NCBI GenBank assembly: GCA_032173965.1
Contig: CM063299.1
Span: 1,364,001-1,428,000, forward strand
Direction: 5' to 3'
DNA: 64,000 nt
Source: Sitta carolinensis
Lineage: Eukaryota > Chordata > Aves > Passeriformes > Sittidae
Positions 12,201 through 26,600 of the stretch are shown one piece after another; position 1 is the stretch's first letter; each line of letters begins with the position of its first letter. Below the pieces are notes generated by a model that saw nothing but the letters and a program-made list of their open reading frames with translations, ran no database searches and was not told the DNA's origin. Both the position numbers and the translations under genes were made by a program.

Positions 12201-15200
12201 TTCCTCAGCATTTCCTGCATGGATCTCATCAGGGGGAAGGTTTGGAACAGGATTTTTGGAAATTGCCCCTGATGGTGACTGTGGGGTCGCTGCAGCCTTG
12301 TCTTCTTGGCTTGAGGAGAAATGTTTGAGCTGGTCTAATTGAGGGTGGACTGAGCTATTCCCTGCACTCCCAGTGCACACTGGGGCTGCTGGGGAGCCTT
12401 GTGCCATCATCTTTCTCTCTTCCCCTGCTCTCATTCAGCGTTTGAGTGGATGGTGGCTGGGGAAATAGCAAAGTCCCTCAGGGACGTCGCTCTGTTCTTG
12501 CTGAAATTACAAGCACAGAGCTGCCTGGGCATGAACATGTAGTGTTTACTCTGCCAGTATGAATACAAATAGTCTTATTATAAGAGATTCTGTACCCAAA
12601 GACCACCAAAAAAAAAAAAAATTAGGAGATTTTTTTTTAACCCTCGGTAGGCTCCGTTGTGCTCAGTGTGTGTAGAAATTGCATGGCTGTTGTGGTGTGT
12701 GGAGTGTTGGTGTTTAAATTAATCTGATCTGATGTGATCTATTAAATGTCTTCTTGCCCAGAGGGGTTGTAGAGGTTGTGAGTACCCCATCCCTGGAGGT
12801 GTCCAAGGGCAGGTTGGATGGGCTGGGAGCAGCCTGGGACAGTGGAAGGTGTCCCTGCCATGGCAGGGGGGGCACTGGGTGGGCTTTGAGGTCCCTCCAC
12901 CTCCACAGTGGAATCTGTGCCCCAGAGATCCAGAGCTGGTTCCAGTGAGCTGACTGACAGGTGAAATAGCAACCTCTCAGGTAAATGTGAGAATTTTATC
13001 ATTATTTTTCCTTTCTGGTGCTGATTCTCTGCATTCAAACTCGTTGGAGAGACTGCCCACTGTGTTTTTCAGTGGAGATATCTGGGGGGGTTGCTGTCTG
13101 TCGTGATGCTGTTGTCATTGGGTACATTTTGGTTCCTGTTCTGGTTTTGGATCAGAGGCTCAGGGCCATTCCCACATTTCCAGTGTGAGCCCAGCATGGG
13201 GGATCAGCTGCTTGGAGCCAGGGCTTGCCCTGCCTGACAGTTACATTTCCTCCACATGAAAAGGGGTCAAGACACTCTTGCTCTTACAGCAATCAGCTGA
13301 GCTGAGTGCCCAGGGAGTTTGAGTGGTGGGAGGAATTGAGAAACCAGCATAAAATCCAGGAGCTTTGTGGGCAGCGTGTTCAGCCAGAGCTGCAATCCCT
13401 GCTCTGACACGGGCCAGGGCAGCAGCTCCACGCTGGGCTTCTCCTTGTCCTCACAGAGTTTCTAAGCAACATTTTGGGCAAAAATCTGTCTGGAAAATCT
13501 TGAGGTCTCAAGACTTCTCCCAGTCCGAGAGGTTTTTCTCCGGGCCACTCCCCTCGCCCACCGCCGTTGCAGTAATTAGCTCTTTGCTGTGGTCTCAACA
13601 AAGAAGCCAAGGAATTAATAGACTGTGAAAATACAAGTTGCTCTTTATTCCTAGACTGCTCTGGCTGCTCCAGAGCACAGGGTCCCAGTCCTTGTGCTGC
13701 TGGCCCTGCTCTCCCTTGGGGCCTCTTCCCAGCCTCTGACCCTCCAGAGCACACCTCCTTTTCCTCTTTGTCACAGAATCCCCGGCTGGTTTGGGTTGGA
13801 ATTACCTTAAACCTCATCCTGTTCCACCCCTGCCGAGGGCTGTGCTGAAATTCTCTGAAAAAGAACCGGGTGAGCACAGAGCAGTTCAGGAGTGTATGCA
13901 CCAGCGTTTAAATCACCGTGCTGGAGACAAGACCTGGAGCACAGTGACACCCCCTTCAAAGCCCAGGGCTTTGTTCCCAAGATTAGCATATTAGCAGAAA
14001 TCTCAGTGTGAAAAGGTAATTCCCTCAGCCCCTCGAAGAACTCAATATATTCCTTGTCAGCCCTGAGCTGGGCATTTGGATGCTTTTCTATAGCACTTTA
14101 TGTATTTTGACTACAATTTCCCCTGATCCTCTGGCACCAGGAAAGCACCAGCTGCTGATAAGACCCAACTAATCTTCAAGGACAAGGAGAAAGTGATGTA
14201 AGGAGGGCCTGCAGCAACACCCCACGTCCCCCTTCCTCCCTCTCTCATGGAAAATGTGTCATTTTCCCCACTGGCACTAGATGTCACAGTTTTTCCTCCT
14301 CAGCAGCACGAGGATCAGAAACAATCCACAATCACGGCTGTTTGCTGGAGTGTTGGCTGCAGCACCTTTCCTGGGTAGCTGGGAAGGTTTGGCCAGGGGA
14401 AATTCAGGATGGCAGAGGGCTCCTGGAATGCTGCTCTGGTGGCTTTCCGCATTGCCAGAGGCAGAAAGGTGTAGCTAATGCATTTTATACAAGCACAGCT
14501 TAATCGTTGAGCTGCATGTTCTGCTTTGTCACCCTCTGTTCCTGCATTTTCTGGCAGGCACAGGGAATTAAAACAGCAGCGAGAGCTGCAGACTTCTTGG
14601 AGGGTTTTAAATCCCCAAATCCAAGCCTTCCAGGAACAGAGATGGAAGAGGTGACACAGTTTTATTCCCTATTCTCATATAGATGTTTGAAGAGGTGTAT
14701 GTGGATCACATGGATACTGTGGACAGGAATGTTCTTGCCCACAGGAAGGCTCCTGATGAAGGCTGTCTGTTGCTCTCTGTGATGTATCTTTACCCATCTG
14801 TAACTTCAGGAGGAATTTCTCCATGGAAAAGGTGGTCAGGCCCTGGCAGGGGCTGCCCAGGGAGGTGCTGGAGTCCCCATCCCTGGAGGTGCCCAAAGAA
14901 TGGCTCTCTGGTCTGCCCGACAAGGTGGGGATGGGTCACAGGTTGGGCTGGCTGATCTTTTCCAGCCTGGGTGGTTCAGGGATTCTGTGACACCTTTCCC
15001 TGAGCCCTTGCTCCCGTCTCCTGCTGGAGCTGTTCCCTGCCATCGCTCCGCTCGTGCCAACGCGCTTGGCTGCGCTGCCACCACCACGCTTGGGCTGCTG
15101 GGGGACACCTTTTCCAGAGCCAAGAAGGAATCCTGGGTTTTGGCACTCCACCCTTGTCGAGGCACGGAGCTGGAATGCCTCTGGCAGACCCCGTGCACCC

Positions 15201-18200
15201 TGCCCTTTTCCTGGGAGCTGCTTCATGCTCCGGATAAAAACTGGAAAGCTCTGCACAGTGTAAGTGCAGAGAGTTGCCTTTTTAGATCTGAAGTTCCAGG
15301 CAACAGATTCAAATGATGAAATGCTGCATCTGCACCAAGGAAATACCCACATTCAGCTTTATAAATCTGGATATAAATGGATAAAATGAAGCCTGGCCTC
15401 CAGTCCCCACACTCAGCACCATCCTACAGTGAGAGAAACAGAATAAACCAGCACTGATCTCTCTGGTGCCCAGTGACAGGACCTGAGGGAGCAGCTGGAG
15501 CTGTGCTAGGGGAGGGTTTAGGTTGGATATCAGGGAAAGGTTCCCCCAGAGGGTGGTGGAGCACTGAACAAGCTCCCCAGAGAATGGTCAAGGCTGCCAG
15601 AGCCCCAGGAGTGTTTGGACAACGCTCCCAGGGATGCACAGGGTGGGATTGTCGGGATGACTGGACTGGTTGATCCCTTCCAGCTCAGCATATTCTGTGA
15701 TTCTCTTGGCTGTGCTTCTCCAGGAATTACAGAACCTGCCAGAAAGAGCCTGAAAAGCTCCCTCTCCCCAGCTGCCATGGCCCTGGCTCCCCTCTGCTCG
15801 GAGGGAGCCTGGGCTCGGCTCCTTCCCCGTTCCCCTCGGTGCCTGTTGTCGACAGCTCCGGCTGCCACCGGCAGTCAATTTGGAACTGCATCAGTGTGTG
15901 TATTACTGTTCCCATCGATAGTGCAATTAATGTTGAAGTCAATTTTGGTGTTAATTTTAGGCCATGATTAGTGTTGACACTGGGTGTCAAACGAGCGGCG
16001 TTTACGAGCGCCGGGGAAGCGCCGTTCGTTAGCGCGCCCCTTTTCCTGCTCCTAATGGTCCCATTAAGGCCAGGATGGAGTGGGAGAAGGTGTGTGTAAA
16101 ATTATACATCTGAAACTTGGGTGTCATCTCCGTGTGTCGTGCAATTCTGCGGGGCTGGGGCCGTTCAGGGAGCAAATGACAGCTGAGCACTGAATCCTAA
16201 TCACAGTTTGGAGCATCAGAAATAATGATCACTTCTGATCGGGGCTTGTGAATAATTCATCCCCTTTGATTTTCACGTGCTGCCCACTGATACTTTTCAA
16301 ACCAAATGTGTTCCTACAGGAGAATAATGGTCCCACTTCTTATGGAAATACCGTGGCACAAATCATTTTGCCAACATAAAAACAGTTAAATAAGACGGTT
16401 CCTGCTTTTATTTTTTCCTCCGCCTCTTCTTCACTCCTGGGTGTGCTGGGAATGGAGCCGTGGCAGGAGCAGCGCTTCCAAACTGTGCTGCCTCTTCCAG
16501 AGAGCCTCTTCCAAAGCTAGGGCTGCTCACCATCACCTACTATTGCCTGCCAGTGCTCTTAGGTGATTAGCTCAGCCTGGCTAATTAACCTGGGAACTCT
16601 TCAGTTTTTGGAGTGCTGCCGTTAACTTAAAAATCTCATTATTCCTTTTTTTTTCTTTTTCTGGAATAGAAAGCCATTCCCTGCTACCCATAAATCTCAA
16701 CCGAATCTAGCAAATTCATAGCAAAAAAAAAATCCTTAGTTGTGCAGATTGCTGTGGCTTTTATTACTGGATAAATGGCACAAAGCATGCCGTGGATTGG
16801 GGAGGCAAAAGACACACAGGTTAATAGTGGTGCACTTTTAATTTTTCTTTTCCTAAACTGCATAGGGTTGCTCCATATTTCTCAACTGTAAACTGTTTTC
16901 AGGAGTTTGTGCCCTGTCTAGATTGTTTTCTGCTCTACTGGTGAGCACTGGCAAAAGGGACTTTACTGGTGTAGAGGACACAGGATCTTGGGTTAGGCAG
17001 CTATTCCAACACTTCTGTTATAATCTGAATTTTCTAAATAAGAAATCCTTAAATTGGCCTGTTTCCTGTGCTGCCAAAAATCATCAAGCTGCTGAAAGTG
17101 AGGAAAATCTTTTACATCCTGGGTGGGATGGACTGTGGGACCAGCCCTGGAGATTCTGTTCCCTGGGCCCTGGCTGTGGCTGTAAGGAATCAACTTTCAG
17201 GGATTTCTGCTCCATTCTTTGATGCTGCTGCAGCATCTCTCTGTTCCAAACCCTGCAGTTGGATGCTGAGGTGGAACTGTAGGTCTGCAAATATTCAGAG
17301 GCAAACAGATTGTTCCCTTTCGACTTGTCAGAGTAGGAGTGGAGGAATCCAAGGAGAAGGTGAACTGAAGCACTCTGTTAACTTGCAATCTCAGCTCTTG
17401 GAAGGGGAGGTGTAAGGAAGGATCTGCCAGTAGCTGGCTGTAATATTTTTGGATTGCTGCCTGCTTTACTTCCAATGACCCTTTGATTAATTCCTCTGCC
17501 TCTTTATTTTTTTTAATGAGCCTATTATGGCATATCTTATTGCAGATGCTGATTGGATCTGGGCTGTGTATTGTGCCATTTGGCTGTGGATTAAATGGCA
17601 CAGATCTATCTGCTGCCTCTCCCCCTCCTGCTTTAGTTCATCATGCTCAGAATTCCGAGGCTCCACGATGAGAGTCTCAGCCCTGCTGATTGCAGAGGAT
17701 GTGCAATCGGCTTGAGGAATGTGTACTCAGAGCTTATGATCCCTGGGCAAGCGGAGACTGGGTGATGCATGTGGCTTTCAAGGGATGCTGCTGCTCCCAT
17801 CTGTTAATGGCATTCCGAGCTGGCCAGCCCCCGGGGGCTGCCTGAGGGATGGGGCAGGCAGGGCATGGAGCTGCTGATCCTTCAGGAGATGGGCTGGGAG
17901 AGATCATCTCCTGATTTTTGGAAAAGGAAAATAAGCAGCAAAAAGCGTTGCTTACCCAGGCAGGCTTGGGATGGAGCTGCTGTGAAATTGGGGAAGGGAG
18001 GAAGAAATGAAAGGAAGGACGGGGTGGGGGGAAATGTGAGATGGCAGTGACATAAAAAGATGGTTGAAGTGAGGGTGATGAGGGTGTGGGAAGGCTGAGC
18101 TGAGGGTCAGGAATCCTGTGCAGCAGCACATCCCACCTCACCCTGGGAGCACAGGGAACACTCAGCTCCCTGCCAGAGAATGTGTTGGACCTGTGATAAA

Positions 18201-21200
18201 CCCCTGAACGGGGAGAGGGAAAACCAGTGTGGGATTAGAGCAGTGCAGAACGTGCTCCAAGCAATGTGGGAAGGATCAAGTGCTTCCAGCTGTGCTGGGC
18301 ACTGGCAGAGCCCTTCAGAGCTGCTGTTATCCAAGTTCCCCAGGAAAATACACCAAGTCTAAGAGAATCCAAGAGAATGCAAGAGACCCATTTTTTCAAA
18401 TAAGACAGATGATCCCTGTGTGACTCCCTTCCTTGAGGCCTTGAAGACACAGTGTTGATTTCGTGCTGCTCTCTGCTCTTGGCTGCAGATAGGGATGGTG
18501 GCCTGGAAGATGACCCTGAAGACGCCGGAGTACCCCGAGGGCAGGGACATCATTGTCATTGGCAATGACATCACCTACAAGATCGGCTCCTTCGGGCCCC
18601 AGGAGGATGTGCTGTTCCTCAGGGCCTCCGAGCTGGCCCGGGCCCAGGGCATCCCCCGCGTCTACGTGGCTGCCAACAGCGGCGCCAGGATCGGGCTGGC
18701 CGAGGAGATCCGCCACATGTTCCACGTGGCCTGGGAGGACCCAGACAACCCCTACAAGGTGAGGAGCCGCAGGGGAGCTGCCCACACGAGGCTGATCCCG
18801 ACAGCTCCTCTCCTAACAGAGGCTTCTGCTCCTAACTGAGCGTTTCTCCGAGCGTCACCTCCACAGTTGTCCTTGGTGTTGGATCTGGAGCACTGGAAGT
18901 GTCCAAGGATGAGCTGGTGGAAGCTGGGAGCAGCCTGCTCCTTTCTAACCCAAACCATTCCAGGATTTTACAATCTCCCAGGCATCTAGAAGGAGTCAGT
19001 GCTAAATATTGCACCATTCCCAGCTTTCACTGGCCTCAGCTTCATCTCTAGTGTTGAGTGAATGTTCTTATCTTAATTCTGCCCCTGTGAAAGTTTGTTT
19101 TTGGTAGACGTTACAGGGGATCACGATGGGATTGCAGGTGGGATTGGGAGGAATGAACTGTTTTTCCCTGCAGGGATACAAATACTTGTACCTGACTCCT
19201 CAAGACTATAAGAAAGTCAGCGCCCTGAACTCCGTTCACTGTGAGCACGTGGAGGAAAATGGAGAGTCCAGGTAGGAATGGAAAGCTTTCTGTTCATCCT
19301 TGGGTGATGCCTGGCATGTCCTTGTCCTCAGCTGGGGCATTCCTTAGGGGCAGGGGATGGAAAAAGGAAGAGAAGAAAAGGTGAGAGCCTCGTTGCAATC
19401 CTTGTTCTTTCCCTTTTTCCCTTTGTCTGCATTCCCTTCCTTTCTGGCCCTTTTTCCTGTTAATCAGCATGCTCCTCACGTCCTGTGGGAATGACAGGAC
19501 ACTTTTCCCAGGCCTTCCTCTCCCTTGGCATTTCCCCTTGCAGTGCTGCTCCTCTGGGAGCATTCCATGGTGCTGCAGGCTGGGCCCTGCCCGGGCTTGG
19601 TGCACATTTCTCCTTGGAACCTTAATGATATTTAGTCACTTTTCATTTTCTTTGTAGCAAACTGATTCAGCAAATCACTGGACCTTGTGACTCAAAGGCT
19701 GTCTGTATCTCCCTCAGGTACAAGATAACGGATATTATCGGGAAGGAGGACGGGCTTGGAGTAGAGAACCTCAGAGGATCTGGCATGATTGCTGGAGAAT
19801 CATCTTTAGCCTATGATAGTGTTATCACCATCAGCTTGGTAATCCCCCACTGCTTTCTATTCTTCAAATGTATTGTCTGTTTCAGCTAAAAATCCTGTGA
19901 TGATATCCCAAACATCCACCTGGGATCAGCCTTCTGGCTGATGGAAATGGGCTCCTGTAGGCTTTGAGCAATGCTCCCGGCACCACTGCAGGGCTGGGTC
20001 CCCTCCACACTCAATTTAAAACACCTCAAGCGTTTGGCCTTGTATTTGCAAAGTCTGAAAGTTGCTATTTTTTTTTTTTTTAATAAAATACATTTATATT
20101 CAGATCCTGCATTTTACAAAGCAACAGATTCTGGAATTTTCCAGCGAGCGTAGATTTCATGGCCTTGTACTACAAACACACACCTAGTTTTATCTCAATG
20201 TTTGAATCAATAGGTTGGGGCTGTGTGGAGAGACAGAAATCAATGCCATTGCTTTTCTCTTTTTTTTTTTTTCCCTTTCTTTTTCCTTCTTTTCCCAGGT
20301 CACGTGTCGGGCGATTGGGATTGGGGCGTACATCGTGCGGCTGGGCCAGAGAACCATCCAGGTGGAGAACTCCCACATCATCCTCACGGGCTGTGGGGCC
20401 CTCAACAAGGTAAGTCCTTGCCTTCCAGCCCTCAGAGCCCTCAGGGTGTAGCAGAGCTTGTCATGGAATCCTGGAATGGTTTGGGCTGGAAGGGATGATG
20501 AAGGAGGAGAAGCAGCTTTTAGCAGAGGTTGTAGGCACAGATTAAACACCAGGAGAAGGCCAGGTGAGGGGAAACAGGGCTGCTCCCAGTGTCTGGAAGT
20601 GCCTGTGCCAAAATTCAGGCCAACAATCTCCTGAACTTCCAGTCACCCCCAGCTTTGTGCTGGTCCTGGGGAGCTCTGAACCTGAGGAGCTGTTGGGTGC
20701 TGATTTTCCCAGCTGGGAACGAGATTTCCTGCTGGAAATCTAGGCCGTGGGGACAGGAGGAATAACTGGGGCTGTTACAAAGAAAACTTACAGCTTCACT
20801 GCTAAAGTGGCTCTTTTTTTTTCCCCACTCCAGAGGCAGATTTTCTCCCTCGCTGCCCCAAGCCCATTAATCCCACAGCCCCCAGCTCCTTGCCTGGTGC
20901 AGACACAGCTCCCAGCCCACTCTGCTCCCATCCCTGTCCCTGAGGGCTTTGTTTCCCTGGAGTTGGGGCTGTGTGCTGTGAGTGCCCTTCCCCATCGAGC
21001 AGCTTTGTTCTCAGGCACTCTCAGCACCTGGGGTGGCTGTGCTCCATGGCAAGCTGTGTTTCCAGGAGTGCCTGCCTGACAATGGGAGATAAAGGAAAAC
21101 AGGCTCTTGTTGAATTATTCCCCTGAATAAAGGGGGCTCTGCAGAAAATGAAGCATTGATCCTATCAACTCCAGGCTGCAGCACCCTCAGTTAGATCTCT

Positions 21201-23600
21201 TACACATATCACACACACCTGCATCAATGGGAGGAAAAGAGGCATTTGAAGATCCAGCCTTTAAAAAGGAATTGAGTCAGTTTAGTGCTTGCTGGAGTGC
21301 AGTGAGTTGCCTGGTTCCAGCTGTCACTTGCTGGGGATGGGGGCCCTGCAGAGTTTCCCAGATGGCAGGGCCAGGCTGTGCAGCTCTCCCCCTCTTCCCA
21401 GGTCCAACTGCACTCCCTGCCCGTGGAGTCAAGGGCTGTTTTCACAGGACTGGATTAATCTCACTACATTTTAGGCACTTAAAAATTAAGGATATGGACT
21501 GAATTAAGCACCTGACATCTGTCAGCAGGCATAGGCAGAAGGAGCTGCTTTCTAGAGGGAGTTTTATCCCATCCTGAGAATTTCAGTGGGCTGAATAATT
21601 CCCTATGTCCTTTTCCTTACCCCCTGCTCTGTTGGGATGTTTGTATGTTTGTGTCAGCTCTGAACCTGCCTGAAAGTAGGGGAAGAACCTGTTGCATCCT
21701 CTCCAGCTTTCCCAGCAAGACCCAACAGTGTCTTGAACAATGCCCTTGAACAGGCCCCACACTCTGCTGGCTGTGTGGGATGTGTCTGCTGCTTCCTATG
21801 ATCCTCAGTTTCCAGTCCCTGCAGTTCTGCTCAGGGCTTCTTGCAGGGATCCAGCTGTAATTGTGTCCCAGAAGTGTGTTTGAAGTAGGGAACTGGTGTC
21901 CAGGGTTAGCCTGGAATGTCCAAACTCAGTCTGGTGATCCTCTGGAGGATCTGAAACTGGATCTGCTGATCCATTGGCATCCTCCTGCACGGAGCCTGCA
22001 GTGACTGCAGAGTCACCCTGTGCTCCCTGAATCCTGTTCAGCACTTGTCCCTGGGGGTTGAATTTTTGGGGGACCCAGATCAGGTGCCTGCCAGCTGTGC
22101 ACAGTGTCCCCTTGCAGGAGTGCAGGGGCTGTCTGGCTGTGGGATGTGGTGTGTTCCTGCTCCTTGCCAGCAGTGAGACTCCAGAAAGGGAAACCTGTTG
22201 GAGCTGTTCTGTGTGGACAGTCAGTCTCCTTCCCTTGGAGGAGGTGGGGGAGTCAGGCCTGGCAGGGGCTTCAGGAGAGATGGTGGCTGAAACAAAGATA
22301 AATACATGGAAACTGCCACCTTTAGCTTTTCCCAGTTAGGTGCCAGAGATCTGGGACAATTTTTCCATTGCTGACTTTTACATACGTGTGTTCCTAGAGG
22401 ATGCAGGACAAAGCTGACACTTCTTGTGTCTGCAAACACCTCTTCAAAATGTCTCCTCTCCACCAGCACAATGTGCAGCACAAAACTGTCTCTGCAGCAG
22501 TGGAGACAATTGGGCTTTCAGAGAGCAGGCAGGGTTTTCTGGGAAGTTGTTTCATTTTATTTATTTTTTTTCCCTGTGAAATGCTAGATTCTTTCTAATT
22601 TACAAAGGGAGCAGAGGGGAATGGTGACAAACATTGTGTGCAGCCAGAGCTGTTGCTCTGTTCATTATCATTATGTAAAAGCAGCCTGAGGGTTCAGGTG
22701 TGGAGGGAAAGGTCCAGCTGCCAAAGCCAGAGGGTGACCTCCAGCTCGGACCAGGAGCTCAAGGTCACTATCACTGGGAGCCTTGGCTCCTCGCTGGTGC
22801 TGCTGAGCACAGAGGCACAGCCCGGGGATGCTAAAGCATCCTGCAGCCCCATGCCCGGGCAGGGAACGCCCCAGGGCTGTGCGGGGCTTCCCCTGCTGCT
22901 GCTGGAGCTGCCTTTGTGTGTCCCGGGCAGCATCAGGCCGAGGTGTGATGCCAGGGACAGGGGCCGTGTTCCAGCTGGCCCCCTTTTGTCTCCCCAGTGC
23001 ATTTCAGCAGGGGGTGGAGAGGTGGAAATGCCATTTCCTTGCTCTCGGTGAGCGTGTGCCGAGCCCGCTGACCCCCCTGCAAATTGAAATAATGATAATG
23101 CGCGTCTCCTGACTGCATCAAAGTATCAGCACATCAAAAGCCAGGAGGCATGAAATGCAAATGATAAAGTGAAAGCAGATGGATTGTGCATGATCGCCTG
23201 ATGCCCAATGAATTTTAAAAGATGCTGGTTCACATGGGGAGAGGGGCTGAAATAAACACGTTATCCCTGCAATTTTTTTCTTTTTTTTTTCTTTTTTTTC
23301 TTTTTTTTTTTTTTTTTTTTTTGTTCTTGCTGCTCACTCCTGACAATATTTTTTCACACTTCAGCGAGCAGCCACTCCATCTCCCTCCCTCCCTTCCCTC
23401 TCTTTCTCTCCCTCTCTCTCTGTCGCTGTCTCTACCTCACACACGTCTCGGGTCATGTCGCCGCAGCTCCGGTGGAAATAATAAGATATAAACCACGAGG
23501 TTGTTATTTGCATAGAAATAGCATGGAGCCCCAGGCAGCATGGGAGAAGGACACAGAGATCATTTGTCTAAAATTTTAATGAAAACTTTTGCTGAGGCAG

Positions 23601-23636
<36 letters not shown>

Positions 23637-26600
23637 TTTCCCTGCCTCCCCATTTTTTCTACCCCCAAACCTTCCTCCTCCTCCTCCTCCCTCACTCCCT
23701 TCCCTCGTCATAACCTGAGCACAGGGTGATCTCAGATGTGATGTGCTGGGCCCTGCACCAACACCTTCATTTCCATGGCTTTTCTTCTTAATGGAAGTAA
23801 GACCAAAGAGCCTGGCATTCCCAATTCCTGCACTGCTTGTGTGCTTCAAGCTTCCAGGGCCATGTTCCCTTTCAGTCCTCCCAAGGATGTGCCAGAGTCT
23901 GCTGCTGACCTATTTTTAATCAGTTTGCTCCTCCTTGTCTTTTGTGCTTAAAAGAAATCCCATCTTGGAGGCTGTGGTGTTAATGGAAACAAATAGTGGC
24001 TTTCAGTCACATTTTCCCTGCAGATACATGTTCTAGGCTGTTCCTAAGGGAAGCCAGCTTCAGCTGAGACTTTCAGGAGCTGCTCCAAGCAGCATTCCCA
24101 TCAGTTTGTTGTGTAGATGTTCAGCCAGGCTCTCAAACAGTTCATTTTTTGGTGGTGCTGAAGAGCTGCCCCCCAAGCTGTCGTCCCTTCTGGAGGTGAC
24201 AGAATTCTGACCAGCACAGGTTTGTTTCCCTCCTGTTTTAGCTTTATTTTCCCCCAAACTCTCTGGTCTTGACTTGCCTGAGTCATCAGGCCCTGTGCTC
24301 CCCATGGTTTGCTCAGAGCACCCAAGAGTTCCAAGGATGGACCAATCCTTCCTGCCAGGAGTCTGCAGGGAAGGTGAGGGGTCAGAAACTAAACCATGAA
24401 AATTCAAGGCATAGTTCAGCACTTTGGGCTTCATTTCCCTGCCTGGTCGTGGGGTGACATTTTTGACCAGAATGGGTCAAAAAAAGAGTGTTGTTTGGTC
24501 CTGTTGGATTCCTTTGCATGAGGCCAGAAGTATCTCTGTGTTTTTGGTTCAGTCCTGAATTGTGCTGCAGAACTTTTTGGATGCTCTGGGATTCACATAA
24601 CAGGATGAGACAATAGGTCAGGGCTGCTCAGGGGGCTGTGCCTGTGTGAGAGAGGGTCTGGGAAGCTCCCTGGAGGAGCTCAGGGAGGAACAGGAGGCTC
24701 ACACAGCTTGGGGAGTGACTGCCAACAGTAATATTTACCCTTCAATTTCACAATCTGCAAAGACAAATAAAAGCCCTGTGAGCCTGATGCTGTTTGGGGT
24801 TTGTAGTGTGGAAAGCTCTCCTTTTTTTTTGAGATTCAAGGCAGGGATAGCTCAGTATCTGCTCAAGATTACTCCAGTCTTGGGATTAGATCAAAGCAAT
24901 CATGTGAGAGCAATCATGTGAGTTAGAACAGCAAGTGCCAACCCTGTCATTCAAAGAAGCATTATAATTATTAATGCATGATATGAATCTTTCTGTAGTG
25001 GCACAGCAGGACTGTTGGGAAGATCTGTATGGGTGCAGGGTGCTGGGGAATGCTAAGCAAGGAGGGGTGGGAAGTGTCAACCAGCAATCAGCACTCACCA
25101 GCATCAAGTGTTGGTTCCTGGTGTGGAGGCTGGAGCTGCCCAAGGTTATCCCAGCCCCGGGAAGCAGCCCTGCTCTGCCCTGGGTGGCTGTGGCAGTGGA
25201 GCTGGTGAGATCTAGGGTGGTCTCAGGGTGAGGTTGGGCTCTCCAGCTCCCAGAGTGTCCCTGGTGTGGCTCAGAGCCAGCAAAGCCAGGCTCCTTCCTT
25301 CCTTTCCCTGCCAGAGAGGGGCTTTGGGTGCTGCAGGGGGTGGTTGGTGGCCCTGCTGGTGACACACAGGTCCTGGCTCTGCAGTGGATGCAAGCAGGAT
25401 GGATGCCTGGCCTCAGTGCAGATAAACAGCCACCACCCTCTATCGCTGCATTTCCGTTTTAATTGCCTTTCTTTAAGTGGTGATATTTGTGTATTGTTCC
25501 CATTAGAGACAATTTACGTTCCAGGCATGCCATTATCAGTCCCTTGATGTTTGCTTAAGGAAGAAAGTCTAATAGATTTCTGTTGACTTTTTTTATTCTC
25601 CCTCCTTCTATCATTTTTAATACAGATCTTGCTCAGTTTATCTGTGTGGGTGGGGGCTCTGTGTGTGTTTAATTCTGCTAAACAGGAGTTTACTGTCATG
25701 GCCCATATTCTGCCTGTCCAAATCTCTTCCCCAGCTCCTGGGGATCCTGCAGGGTGTGTTCTCACCAGAGCATTAACTCTGCTCCCTAATGTTCCACAGG
25801 AGCTGAGCTTCTCAAACATATCCCAGAATTATTGATCCTGACCCTCCTTCTTGGGATGTCCCCAGGAGGACATTGGGGTGACCAGCCTGGGGCTTTCCCA
25901 CCAAAATTCCCTGAGATTCTGGACACATGGTGGGAACTTTAGGAGCAGCACTGGAGCACTGCAGCCTTTCTCATGACTAAACCTAAACTGACACTGGAAA
26001 GTGAAGAGAGTTTCACTGTCCTGGGGAAGAGGTCCCTGCCCTGCAGGCAGTGCCCAGGGGGTCTCTGAGTAACAGGGTTCTCTGGGGTCCAGAAGGTGAC
26101 AAAGGAAATCACCAAGATCTTTAAGTTGGAGACAACCATCAATATTGTTTATGGGGTTCCTATCTAGATTAGGGAACCCCTGGCTGAGACAGGTGGGATT
26201 TATGGGTGTTGGCACCATGTAGAATAGGGGCTGTAATTTTAGTTTGCAAAGTGCATCGAGTCCTTTTGATTTACCACTGACTGAGGGAGTGACCTTGAGC
26301 AAAACACACTCAGGGAGAGGAGAGAGGGGCACGAGGGTTTTGACAAGACATTTTTCATTTGGAAATGCCACTTCACTGAGACTGGAACTCTTCAGGAAAA
26401 AGTATCAGTTTGGATGAGCTTCTCCTCTGGATTTTTTTGGGTCGAATGAAAAGTTGTTTGGGTTTTATTTCCCAGCTGACTTTTCTCCCCAAATTAATTT
26501 TTATTTTTAATACGTACAACAAATATTTTAGAGGTCATTCGGAGCCTGTCTGATCTCAAGTTTGTAGTTCAGCTCTCGAGATTGCAAAACTTGATTTTTG

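Larger units (their letters stand above)
11369..18488 (+). other. ACACA intron 8 (GC-AG intron, 7.1 kb)
   Basis: Begins GCAAGT and ends GGCTGCAG. Contains CR1 3' ends at 12760-12915, 13771-13834, 14811-14991 and 15471-15708, and a CpG-containing double hairpin inside an AT-rich block near 15880-16330. The remainder is unique-looking without coding signal. Confidence 0.82.
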
